A stretch of 64,000 nucleotides of DNA from Lachnospiraceae bacterium AC2031 (GTDB lineage Bacteria; Bacillota; Clostridia; Lachnospirales; Lachnospiraceae): positions 1,674,001 to 1,738,000 of the forward strand of contig JIAB01000001.1 of NCBI GenBank assembly GCA_000687975.1, read 5' to 3'. The first letter of the stretch is position 1; the number at the start of each line of letters is the position of its first letter. This document shows, one piece after another, positions 23,889 to 31,409 of the stretch. The notes beneath the pieces were generated by a model. That model did no database searches and was not told the DNA's origin. It saw only the letters and a program-made list of their open reading frames with translations. The translations under genes and the position numbers were made by a program.

Positions 23889-25601
23889 TTGGAGTTTTAT
23901 CTATTATTAGATAACTATATAAAAGAGATTGGGTGTACTGCAAAACAGCTGGCTGAGAAGTCAGATCTTTCTGCGTCAGTTATCAGCAGATACCGCTCAG
24001 GTGAGAGAGAGCCTTCTCCAGATAGCGATATCGTAAAGAAGCTTGCCAACGGAATCAGTGTGCTCTCCGATCAGAACTATGACATGATCCTGGGCCAGAT
24101 GATCAGCTGCCTCACCTCGAAGTCCACATTCGCAAAGCATGCATTTTATAAGATAGACCGTCTTGTGTCTGAGCTTAATATCAAGCAGGCCGACATTGCT
24201 CGAGCCTTCAATTATGATGCTTCATTTATTTCCCGTGTTTTATCTGGACAGAGACTTCCTTCAAATCTCGATGGATTCCTGGAGGATATCTCAAAGTACG
24301 TTGCTTCCTGCTGTAGATCAAAGGAGCGTGTTGAGATTCTTTCAAATTTGATCTTTGTCTCAACCCCCGATCTTCAGACCAGTGATGATAGATTTCATGC
24401 GGTGCTGAACTGGCTTATCTATGACGATACTCCAACGCTTAATTTCCTGAATACACTGGACAGTTTCGAGTATAAGGACTTCCTGACGAGTCTCCATTTT
24501 ACTGATGTGAAGATGCCATCTGAGCCATTGCAGCTCCCTGCGACCTGCAGCTATATCGGCAAGGATCAGATGAAACAGGGCGAGCTGGACTTCATGAGAG
24601 TCGCCGCTATATCAAGAAACAGTGACGACGTATTCCTCTACACCGACATGTCCATGCACGACATGCTGGATGCAGATTTTCCACGAATGTACATGACAGG
24701 TCTTGCAATCCTGGTAAAGAAGGGACTCCATCTAAATGTTATTCACAACCTGAACCGTCCTCTGCACGAACTGCTGGTTGGTCTTGAAACCTGGGTTCCT
24801 CTATATATGACTGGCCAGATTTCGCCTTATTTTTTAAATGGATACTCAGACGAATTCTTCAGCCATCTTCTTTACAGTGCTGGCACAGTCAGCCTCTACG
24901 GAAGCTGCCTCTACGATCAGAGAGAACAAGGTCACTACTATCTCACCAAGAAAAAAGAAGAGGTGGCATACTTTAGTAGTAGAGCTTCACGTATGCTTGA
25001 AATGTCATCGCCCCTGATGCAGATTTATCGAAGCAGCGACAAACCTGCCCTCTACAAGGCGATAACCAGCTGCATGTCCACTTCCGATAATTTCAAGAGC
25101 ATTCTTTCCAGCCCACCAGTGGCTACTATATCAAAAGAACTTCTTGAAAATATCGTAAAGTCATATGCTGCAAGCAACAAACTCAGCAAAGATAAGGCTT
25201 CAGAAATCCAGGCACTGGTAAAGAAATGTATTCAAAACGAGAAAAAGCTTCTGCAGAAACAGGTGAAAGACAAACCTTTACACGTAAACTTCCATAAACT
25301 TACAGAAGAAGAGTTCAAAGAATCTCCTGTTTACCTGCCACTGGGAATCAGCTTCATGGATATCAACATTCCTTATACTTATGAGACTTACACTCAGCAT
25401 ATAAAAGAGATCCATGATTACGCAAAGACTCACGACAACGTTATAATAGAAGAGATTGAATCCCTTGGTTTCAAAAATATACAGATTCGTATGGGTAGTG
25501 GTGGAGAATCTCCATGGGTGCTTATTTCGAAATCACTTTCGCCGAGCATCCATTTCCTTATCAAGCATCCAACACTGGTAAATGCTATCTCCAAGATTTA
25601 A
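23889..25601 (+). CDS. Twin helix-turn-helix (XRE-type) protein with large unknown C-terminal domain
   Basis: About 570 residues; the TTG at 23889 is preferred because AGGGG lies 7 bases before it, with TTG 23871 as an alternative. Two lambda-repressor-type HTH units are visible: TAKQLAEKSDLSASVISRYR then SGEREPSPDSDIVKKLA, and LNIKQADIARAFNYDASFIS then RVLSGQRLPSNLDG. The remainder (about residues 160-570) is helical with conserved-looking aromatic patches (FADFPRMYMTGLAILVKKGLH-like region), an LVGLETWVPLYMTGQISPYF segment and no known catalytic motif. It may be a two-site DNA-binding regulator with a sensor domain. Codon use resembles the core genome rather than the adjacent island, and it marks the island's right edge. 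Confidence 0.75.
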   Translation: MEFYLLLDNYIKEIGCTAKQLAEKSDLSASVISRYRSGEREPSPDSDIVKKLANGISVLSDQNYDMILGQMISCLTSKSTFAKHAFYKIDRLVSELNIKQADIARAFNYDASFISRVLSGQRLPSNLDGFLEDISKYVASCCRSKERVEILSNLIFVSTPDLQTSDDRFHAVLNWLIYDDTPTLNFLNTLDSFEYKDFLTSLHFTDVKMPSEPLQLPATCSYIGKDQMKQGELDFMRVAAISRNSDDVFLYTDMSMHDMLDADFPRMYMTGLAILVKKGLHLNVIHNLNRPLHELLVGLETWVPLYMTGQISPYFLNGYSDEFFSHLLYSAGTVSLYGSCLYDQREQGHYYLTKKKEEVAYFSSRASRMLEMSSPLMQIYRSSDKPALYKAITSCMSTSDNFKSILSSPPVATISKELLENIVKSYAASNKLSKDKASEIQALVKKCIQNEKKLLQKQVKDKPLHVNFHKLTEEEFKESPVYLPLGISFMDINIPYTYETYTQHIKEIHDYAKTHDNVIIEEIESLGFKNIQIRMGSGGESPWVLISKSLSPSIHFLIKHPTLVNAISKI

Positions 25602-25620
25602 GCAACATATTCACCGGTTT

Positions 25621-25650
25621 TTGACACGTATTATTAGTAAGTGGTATACT
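25621..25650 (+). promoter_or_regulatory. Promoter of the PrsW-like protease gene
   Basis: TTGACA (25621-25626) and TATACT (25645-25650) are 18 bases apart, immediately downstream of the HTH gene. Confidence 0.75.
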
Positions 25651-25701
25651 TAGCCTTATTCTTAAATGGCTAAGAAATGTAATAAAAGTAAAGGAGAAAG
25701 C

Positions 25702-27006
25702 ATGAGCGTTCCTGTTATTATTGCTATAGCCGTCGTTCCGACTATAGTATTAATGATCTTTATATATTTTCAAGATAATCACGAGAAAGAGCCTATCGGA
25801 CTTCTTCTCAAGATATTTGGTTTAGGTATTTTATCCTGTATTCCTGTCTATTTTATGGAATGGGGCGGAATGTATGTTAATGACCTGGTCTTCGGTGGAG
25901 CCGGCTTGATGTACTATTTTGCTTTAGCATTTTTCGTTGTTGCACCATGTGAAGAGTTCTTCAAATTCATGGCAGCGTACCTTCTCACCTGGAGAAATAA
26001 ACACTTCAACTATAAGTTCGACGGTATCGTTTACTGTCTCTTTGGTTCCATGGGCTTCGCTGCAATAGAAAATGTAAAATACCTTCTTTCACCTGGTATG
26101 GATGTTCAAATGATAGTGACTACAGGTATTGGTAGAGCACTTCTCGCAATTCCTTGTCACGCTATGTGCGGTATCTTCATGGGTTATTACTACGGAAATG
26201 CAAAGTACCTGAAGTCCTACGGCAACCGATCAGCTGGAAGAAGAAGTCTATTCCTTGGATACCTGATTGCTGTAAGTCTCCATGGTTTCTATGACTTCTG
26301 CCTGTTTACAGGACGTGTATTCTTCTTTATACTCTTTGCAGTCTTTGTCGTTGCAGCTGATGTATTCACAATCATCCTGATTATCAAGGCTAAGAAAAGA
26401 AATGAAAAAATGTATGAGGCACCTCAGTACAGACAGCTGTGGGTTGATGCAAATCCATATCAGCCATATGGCGGCTACGCTGCACCAGTTTATGGCGGAT
26501 ATAATTATGCTAATGCCTCTGGCAATCCTGCAGGTCAGACTGCACCTTATGCAGCACCTAACTATCAATCAAATACACCACCTGTAGTTGCAACTGGCCA
26601 GAGCTATAATCCAGAGATTGTTTCACAGGGAACATCCTATGTTCCACAGGAGCAGTATGGTTCTTATGTTCCACCTGTTCAGGATCAAAGTACACAGTAC
26701 GCTCCTCCAATTCAAGACCAAGGTGCTCAGTATGCTCCTCAGGTTCAGGACCCAAATGCTCAGTATGCTTCTCAGGTTCAGGACCCAAATGCTCAGTATG
26801 CTCCTCAGGTTCAGGATCAAAATACTCAGTATACTTCAGGGCAGGATCAGCAGAATATAAATGTTCCACCTGCAGAACAGCAAACTCAGATTCTGATGAG
26901 AACATCTCAGATTCACTGTCCTGTCTGCAATACGATCAACTATTTCAACGCATTTTATTGCACAAGCTGTGGAGCTTCACTTCATCAGTTTAATAACAAT
27001 TTATAA
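25702..27006 (+). CDS. PrsW-family intramembrane protease-like protein with Gln/Pro repeats and zinc ribbon
   Basis: A 434-residue membrane protein starting at 25702 after AAAGGAGAAAGC. Residues 1 to about 230 form the PrsW/CPBP-like core with about seven TM helices: the glutamate motif APCEEFFKFMAAYLL, FDGIVYCLFGSMGFAAIENV, and HAMCGIFMGYYYG with its His. In Bacillus, PrsW starts release of sigma-W by cutting its anti-sigma factor; the target here is unknown. A cytosolic tail follows with four 11-residue repeats of the type QYAPQVQDPNA (DNA 26695-26826), then a C-terminal zinc ribbon, HCPVCNTINYFNAFYCTSCG. The repeats and ribbon suggest protein-protein contacts. Confidence 0.88.
   Translation: MSVPVIIAIAVVPTIVLMIFIYFQDNHEKEPIGLLLKIFGLGILSCIPVYFMEWGGMYVNDLVFGGAGLMYYFALAFFVVAPCEEFFKFMAAYLLTWRNKHFNYKFDGIVYCLFGSMGFAAIENVKYLLSPGMDVQMIVTTGIGRALLAIPCHAMCGIFMGYYYGNAKYLKSYGNRSAGRRSLFLGYLIAVSLHGFYDFCLFTGRVFFFILFAVFVVAADVFTIILIIKAKKRNEKMYEAPQYRQLWVDANPYQPYGGYAAPVYGGYNYANASGNPAGQTAPYAAPNYQSNTPPVVATGQSYNPEIVSQGTSYVPQEQYGSYVPPVQDQSTQYAPPIQDQGAQYAPQVQDPNAQYASQVQDPNAQYAPQVQDQNTQYTSGQDQQNINVPPAEQQTQILMRTSQIHCPVCNTINYFNAFYCTSCGASLHQFNNNL
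26695..26826 (+). repeat. Four tandem 33-bp repeats inside the PrsW-like gene
   Basis: Units at 26695, 26728, 26761 and 26794 each encode 11 residues (QYAPPIQDQGA, QYAPQVQDPNA, QYASQVQDPNA, QYAPQVQDQNT). The middle units differ by one base, so copy number probably varies between strains. Confidence 0.9.
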
Positions 27007-27030
27007 TAGGGTTTGTCAGGCAAATCAGGG

Positions 27031-27059
27031 TTGAAAAACTTGATTTTGTACTGTACAAT
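27031..27059 (+). promoter_or_regulatory. tRNA-Arg promoter
   Basis: TTGAAA (27031-27036) and TACAAT (27054-27059) are 17 bases apart, 32 bases before the tRNA. Confidence 0.7.
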
Positions 27060-27091
27060 AAACACTGCTGATAAATTCTTATCAGCCAAAT

Positions 27092-27165
27092 GTCTGCGTA
27101 GCTCAGCTGGATAGAGCGACCGCCTCCTAAGCGGTAGGTCGGGTGTTCGAATCACCTCGTGGACG
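27092..27165 (+). tRNA. tRNA-Arg (anticodon CCT)
   Basis: A 74-nt cloverleaf: acceptor GTCTGCG/CGTGGAC with two G-U pairs and discriminator G, D-arm TAGCTCAGCTGGATAGAGC, anticodon stem ACCGC/GCGGT with loop CTCCTAA (anticodon CCT at 27126-27128), and T-arm with GTTCGAATC. CCA is not encoded. It reads the rare AGG codon. Confidence 0.95.
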
Positions 27166-27168
27166 TAA

Positions 27169-27206
27169 AAAAGACCGTTAGTTTTTCACTAGCGGTCTTT
27201 TCTTGT
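27169..27206. terminator. Bidirectional terminator between tRNA-Arg and serS
   Basis: AAAGACCGTTAG (27169-27181 region) pairs with CTAGCGGTCTTT (27189-27200), then T-rich sequence. A-runs on the other side let it serve the convergent serS transcript too. Confidence 0.85.
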
Positions 27207-27297
27207 ATCTTAGTATTTTTTTGTTACTAAGTATTATCTTATTAGTATCAATTTACTACTAACTTTGTTTTAGGTTTATTTATACCACTTTACAAAA

Positions 27298-28590
27298 TTA
27301 CTTTGTCTTTGGACAGATCTTCTCAGTTCCACCCATATATGGACGAAGAACCTCAGGAATATTAACTGATCCGTCTTCGTTAAGATTGTTTTCCAGGAAG
27401 GCAATAAGCATACGTGGTGGAGCAACAACTGTGTTGTTAAGTGTATGAGCAAGATACTTCTCTCCATCCTCACCCTTAACTCTGATCTTAAGACGTCTAG
27501 CCTGTGCATCACCAAGGTTAGAGCAGCTACCAACCTCGAAGTACTTCTTCTGTCTTGGTGACCAAGCCTCTACGTCAACTGACTTAACCTTAAGATCTGC
27601 AAGATCACCTGAACAGCACTCAAGTGTTCTAACAGGAATATCCATACTTCTGAAGAGCTCAACTGTGTAGCTCCACATCTTGTTGTACCAGTCCATTGAA
27701 TCCTCAGGCTTACAGATAACTATCATCTCCTGCTTCTCAAACTGGTGAATACGGTAGATACCACGCTCTTCTATTCCATGTGCACCCTTCTCTTTTCTGA
27801 AGCAAGGTGAATAACTTGTAAATGTAAGTGGAAGCTGATCTTCATCAACCATCTTATTGATGAAACGTCCGATCATAGAATGCTCACTTGTACCAATGAG
27901 ATAGAGATCCTCTCCCTCGATCTTGTACATCATAGATTCCATTTCATCGAAACTCATAACGCCAGTAACTACGTCACTTCTGATCATGAAAGGAGGTATA
28001 ACATATGTGAATCCCTTGTCAATCATAAAGTCTCTTGCGTAAGCAAGTACAGCGCTGTGAAGTCTTGCAACATCACCGATAAGATAATAGAAACCATTTC
28101 CTGCAACATCTCTTGCAGAATCAAGATCGATACCAGCCAGCTTCTCGATGATTTCTGTATGGTAAGGAATCTCGAAATCAGGAACTACAGGCTCACCAAA
28201 TCTCTCAACCTCAACGTTCTCGCTGTCATCCTTTCCAATAGGAACAGACTCATCAATGATGTTAGGAATACGCATCATTATTGTCTTAACTTTTTCTTCT
28301 ATAACAGGCTCTTTCTCCTCAAGCTCCTTAAGACGAGCTGCAGATTCAGCAACCTTCTTCTTAACCTCTTCAGCCTCTTCCTTCTTACCCTGAGCCATAA
28401 GAGCACCGATCTGCTTAGAAATCTGATTCTTCTCAGCACGGATAGCATCGGCCTCAGCCTGAACTTCTCTTCTTTCCTTATCCAGCTCGATAACTTCATC
28501 TACAAGAGGAAGCTTCTGGTCCTGGAACTTCTTCTTAATGTTCTCCTTAACAATGTCAGGATTCTCTCTTAAGAATTTAATGTCTATCAT
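27298..28590 (-). CDS. serS: Seryl-tRNA synthetase
   Basis: Charges tRNA-Ser with serine. The 430 residues show the N-terminal antiparallel coiled-coil that grips the tRNA long arm (about residues 27-100, rich in E/K/A: ELDKERREVQAEADAIRAEK). The class II catalytic domain follows with FTYVIPPFMIRSDVVTGVM, TSEHSMIGRF, motif 2 SYSPCFRKEKGAHGIEERGI and motif 3 LNNTVVAPPRMLIAFLENN. The RBS AAAGGAGATATGAGTT is upstream. No T-box is seen in the short 84-base leader. It lies downstream of parA-parB-DUF4446 on the same strand. Confidence 0.97.
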   Translation of the reverse strand: MIDIKFLRENPDIVKENIKKKFQDQKLPLVDEVIELDKERREVQAEADAIRAEKNQISKQIGALMAQGKKEEAEEVKKKVAESAARLKELEEKEPVIEEKVKTIMMRIPNIIDESVPIGKDDSENVEVERFGEPVVPDFEIPYHTEIIEKLAGIDLDSARDVAGNGFYYLIGDVARLHSAVLAYARDFMIDKGFTYVIPPFMIRSDVVTGVMSFDEMESMMYKIEGEDLYLIGTSEHSMIGRFINKMVDEDQLPLTFTSYSPCFRKEKGAHGIEERGIYRIHQFEKQEMIVICKPEDSMDWYNKMWSYTVELFRSMDIPVRTLECCSGDLADLKVKSVDVEAWSPRQKKYFEVGSCSNLGDAQARRLKIRVKGEDGEKYLAHTLNNTVVAPPRMLIAFLENNLNEDGSVNIPEVLRPYMGGTEKICPKTK

Positions 28591-28674
28591 AACTCATATC
28601 TCCTTTATTATATTTCAAATAAATATATTTCTGTGTATACATTGTATTATGGTTTACATAATATTTAACTATTT

Positions 28675-29220
28675 TTACATGAGATCTTCATCGTCAGGCT
28701 CATTCTTCAGTGCTTCAATCTCTTCATCAATGGTCTTTGCTTTCTTAATCGCATCCTTCTCTTCATTAGAAAGTGCTATATAAGATTCACCCTTAATTAT
28801 CTCCTTGGCATATGTATAACAACCCTGCTTTGAGTGCATTGATGTTAGAACAAAGCCCGAATTATCGGCATTTAAAAGGGCAAGGGAAAATGAAAGCTCG
28901 CCGGCCATACTATCGAAAGCATCATACTTTACCAGGCCCATCTTGTTGTAGCAGGAATCCAGGTGACCCTTAAAAGTCTTGTGATCTCTGTGGTACATTT
29001 TCATTCTGGCTTTGACCTTATCCATCTCCTCGAATCTAGTTAACATAACTTCTTCGAGGTCTTTTGCCTTTCTTCCACTTGTAAGAGCATAATACTTTCT
29101 TGATATATTTTGAAGCTGTCTTGCAATAATCGCAACAATAACACAAAGTGCAATTACTATAACAAAGAGAACAATAACGATGATACCTAGCGGAATAGTC
29201 AAAAACGAAGTCAATAACAT
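28675..29220 (-). CDS. DUF4446-family membrane-anchored protein
   Basis: A 181-residue protein with one N-terminal TM helix (LGIIVIVLFVIVIALCVIVAII), a short coiled-coil, and a conserved cytosolic domain. The domain contains DSCYNKMGLVKYDAFDSMAG, ELSFSLALLNADNSGFVLTS, MHSKQGCYTYAKEIIKG and an acidic tail. DUF4446 genes are typically found next to parB in Clostridia, and this one starts 12 bases after parB. A link to chromosome segregation or membrane anchoring is inferred from context only. Confidence 0.82.
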   Translation of the reverse strand: MLLTSFLTIPLGIIVIVLFVIVIALCVIVAIIARQLQNISRKYYALTSGRKAKDLEEVMLTRFEEMDKVKARMKMYHRDHKTFKGHLDSCYNKMGLVKYDAFDSMAGELSFSLALLNADNSGFVLTSMHSKQGCYTYAKEIIKGESYIALSNEEKDAIKKAKTIDEEIEALKNEPDDEDLM

Positions 29221-29232
29221 ATCATCTCTCCT

Positions 29233-30219
29233 TTATGCGGACGCTCCTGTATTAATTATATGAATGATTCTTTCAAGATCATCATTGGATACATATTCAA
29301 TCTCAATCCTTCCTTTTTTACCACGAGACTTAATAGTAACCTTTGATCCAAGAGTAGTCTTAAGATTTTCCTCAAGTCCTTTGAGAATTGCTTCCATAGC
29401 AGGATCCTTTGTACTAACCTTTTCTTTACCCTCATCATCTATCTCTTTACCAGCTAAGATGTTATTAACACCTTTAACCAGCTGCTCTGTCTCACGAACA
29501 CTAAGTCCCTCATCGAATACAGAAAGTGCAGTTTTATACTGAACTTCTGGATCACTTACAGAAAGAAGACATCTTGCATGACCTGTAGAAATCATATCAT
29601 CAATGAGCATCTGCTTAACCTTGTCAGAAAGATTAAGAAGACGAAGAGCATTTGTAATTGTAGATCTGCCCTTTGATACTCTTTCAGCAACCTCATCCTG
29701 CTTAAGCTGATATTCATCAATAAGACTCTGATAAGCAAGAGCTTCTTCTATAGGATTAAGATCCTCTCTCTGAAGGTTTTCAATAAGTGCAACCTCCATA
29801 CGCTCTTTATCAGTATATTCTCTAACTACAACAGGTACTTCTTTAAGTCCAGCCTGTCTTGCTGCTCTCCAACGTCTTTCACCTGCAATAATTACATAGG
29901 ACTTGCCCTTCTTTGAAACGACGATTGGCTCGATCACACCATACTTCTTTATAGAATCAGCAAGTTCAAGCAAAGCATCTTCATTGAAATCCTTACGAGG
30001 CTGTGCTCTGTTAGGTTCAATCTCAGTAATCTTTAACATTGTGTTAGCAGGAACTTCTTTGATAACTTCCTTAACAACTTCCTTGATAACTTCTTTTTCT
30101 TTCTTTGGCTCTTCTTTTGTAGATACCTTCTTTGGGGATTCAGTCTTTTCTGATCCTTCAGTACCATCAGCTGAGAAAAGTTTGTTGAGTCCCTTTCCCA
30201 AACCTCTTTTTGCTGCCAT
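29233..30219 (-). CDS. parB: Chromosome partitioning protein ParB (Spo0J)
   Basis: Binds parS, slides along DNA as a CTP-dependent clamp and loads SMC near the origin. The 328 residues contain a basic N-terminal peptide (AAKRGLGKGLNKLF) that stimulates ParA, and a charged linker with KEVVKEVIKEV repeats. The CTP-binding part has PRKDFNEDALLELADSIKKY and GERRWRAARQAGL, and ENLQREDLNPIEEALAYQSL follows. The HTH is QDEVAERVSKGRSTITNALR. A C-terminal dimerisation region (EIEYVSNDDLERIIHII) closes the protein. It lies 62 bases after parA. Three parS sites are just upstream of parA. Confidence 0.96.
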   Translation of the reverse strand: MAAKRGLGKGLNKLFSADGTEGSEKTESPKKVSTKEEPKKEKEVIKEVVKEVIKEVPANTMLKITEIEPNRAQPRKDFNEDALLELADSIKKYGVIEPIVVSKKGKSYVIIAGERRWRAARQAGLKEVPVVVREYTDKERMEVALIENLQREDLNPIEEALAYQSLIDEYQLKQDEVAERVSKGRSTITNALRLLNLSDKVKQMLIDDMISTGHARCLLSVSDPEVQYKTALSVFDEGLSVRETEQLVKGVNNILAGKEIDDEGKEKVSTKDPAMEAILKGLEENLKTTLGSKVTIKSRGKKGRIEIEYVSNDDLERIIHIINTGASA

Positions 30220-30281
30220 ATTTCCTCCTAATATATAACTATCTCATACAATACTTATTTTTGTATTTAATATCGTATATC

Positions 30282-31052
30282 CTATTGAAATAGCTTATTT
30301 TTTATTACTTCGTCTGCCAGATTTCTATAAGCCTCAGCTCCTGAGGAACGAGGATCATATAGATTTATAGGAAGTCCAAAGCTTGGAGCTTCTGCAAGAC
30401 GAACATTTCTCGGAACAACTGTGTTATAGATTAATTCATCCAGGTTTTCTTTAACATTCTGTACTACTTCAGCAGAAAGATTATTTCTGGAATCATACAT
30501 TGTAAAGACAACACCTTCAATCTCAAGATTCTTGTTCAGTTTCTTCTTTATCATATTGATTGTGTAAATAAGCTGTGATAATCCTTCAAGAGCATAGAAT
30601 TCACACTGAATAGGAACAATTACAGTATCTGCTGCAGTCATGGAGTTAATTGTTAACATACCAAGTGCAGGTGGACAATCTATAATAATAAAATCAAAGT
30701 TCTTTCTAACCTTATGGATTATTTCTTTCAGAACATACTGTGGCTGTTCCAGATCTATAAAGTCAACCTCAGCTCCAGCCAGATTCTGACTTGAAGGAAT
30801 AAGATTGAGATTTGGAACCACATTCATAAGCATACTCTGACCAATATTACATTCACCAATCAGGGTTTCATATATTGTATATTCCAGATTATCCTTATCA
30901 ACGCCAAAGCCACTGGTAAGGTTTCCCTGGGAATCCATATCGACTGCTAATACCTTCTTACCCTTAGCTGCTAAAGCAGCCGCAAGATTAATAGCAGTTG
31001 TTGTTTTTCCTACTCCACCTTTCTGGTTGGCAATAGCTATAATCCTACCCAT
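30282..31052 (-). CDS. parA: Chromosome partitioning ATPase ParA (Soj)
   Basis: A Walker-type ATPase that works with ParB in origin segregation and, in Bacillus, regulates DnaA. The 256 residues start GRIIAIANQKGGVGKTTTAI (deviant Walker A with the signature Lys), followed by VLAVDMDSQGNLTSGFG (A') and FDFIIIDCPPALGMLTINSM (Walker B). The C-terminus has NVRLAEAPSFGLPINLYDPR, where a basic surface binds DNA. There is no N-terminal HTH, so it is the chromosomal type. It is preceded by the parS-containing region 31053-31409. Confidence 0.96.
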   Translation of the reverse strand: MGRIIAIANQKGGVGKTTTAINLAAALAAKGKKVLAVDMDSQGNLTSGFGVDKDNLEYTIYETLIGECNIGQSMLMNVVPNLNLIPSSQNLAGAEVDFIDLEQPQYVLKEIIHKVRKNFDFIIIDCPPALGMLTINSMTAADTVIVPIQCEFYALEGLSQLIYTINMIKKKLNKNLEIEGVVFTMYDSRNNLSAEVVQNVKENLDELIYNTVVPRNVRLAEAPSFGLPINLYDPRSSGAEAYRNLADEVIKNKLFQ

Positions 31053-31132
31053 TTACATCACCTCTTCACAAATCAACGTATGTAAGATTATACCACCTTT
31101 ACTGCATCAATTCTACATAAATATACCGTAAA

Positions 31133-31148
31133 TGTTTCACGTGAAACA
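31133..31148. other. parS site 1
   Basis: A perfect 16-bp palindrome TGTTTCACGTGAAACA matching the Bacillus parS consensus, 80 bases upstream of parA. It lies in the 357-base gap between argS and parA, which otherwise is AT-rich and codes for nothing visible. Confidence 0.95.
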
Positions 31149-31220
31149 TAATACAGAAAGATCCAATATGCAATTAAAAAATATTCCAGACATATTTAAG
31201 ATATTTATCTACTATATCTA

Positions 31221-31236
31221 TGTTTCACGTGAAACA
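31221..31236. other. parS site 2
   Basis: A second identical TGTTTCACGTGAAACA, 88 bases from site 1. Confidence 0.95.
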
Positions 31237-31353
31237 TAATACAACATATAGAAAATAATAGGAAAATATAGGAATTTTTACATTAATGATAAGAATTATA
31301 TCATATACTCATATTTTGAAAGAAAAATAATAAATAAGGAACGAATAATAAAA

Positions 31354-31379
31354 GACCATGTTTCACGTGAAACATGGTC
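31354..31379. other. parS site 3 inside a 26-bp palindrome (argS terminator)
   Basis: TGTTTCACGTGAAACA (31359-31374) is extended by GACCA and TGGTC to a 26-bp perfect palindrome. On the minus strand it lies about 30 bases after the argS stop and is followed by TCTTTTATTATT. It can therefore fold in RNA as an intrinsic terminator while being a ParB site in DNA. Confidence 0.85.
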
Positions 31380-31409
31380 CTAAATATCAATAATATATAG
31401 AAGAAACTA

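Noticed and set aside
26248-26905. Antisense and off-frame ORFs over the PrsW repeats
   Set aside because: They arise from the repeated Gln/Pro codons read in other frames.
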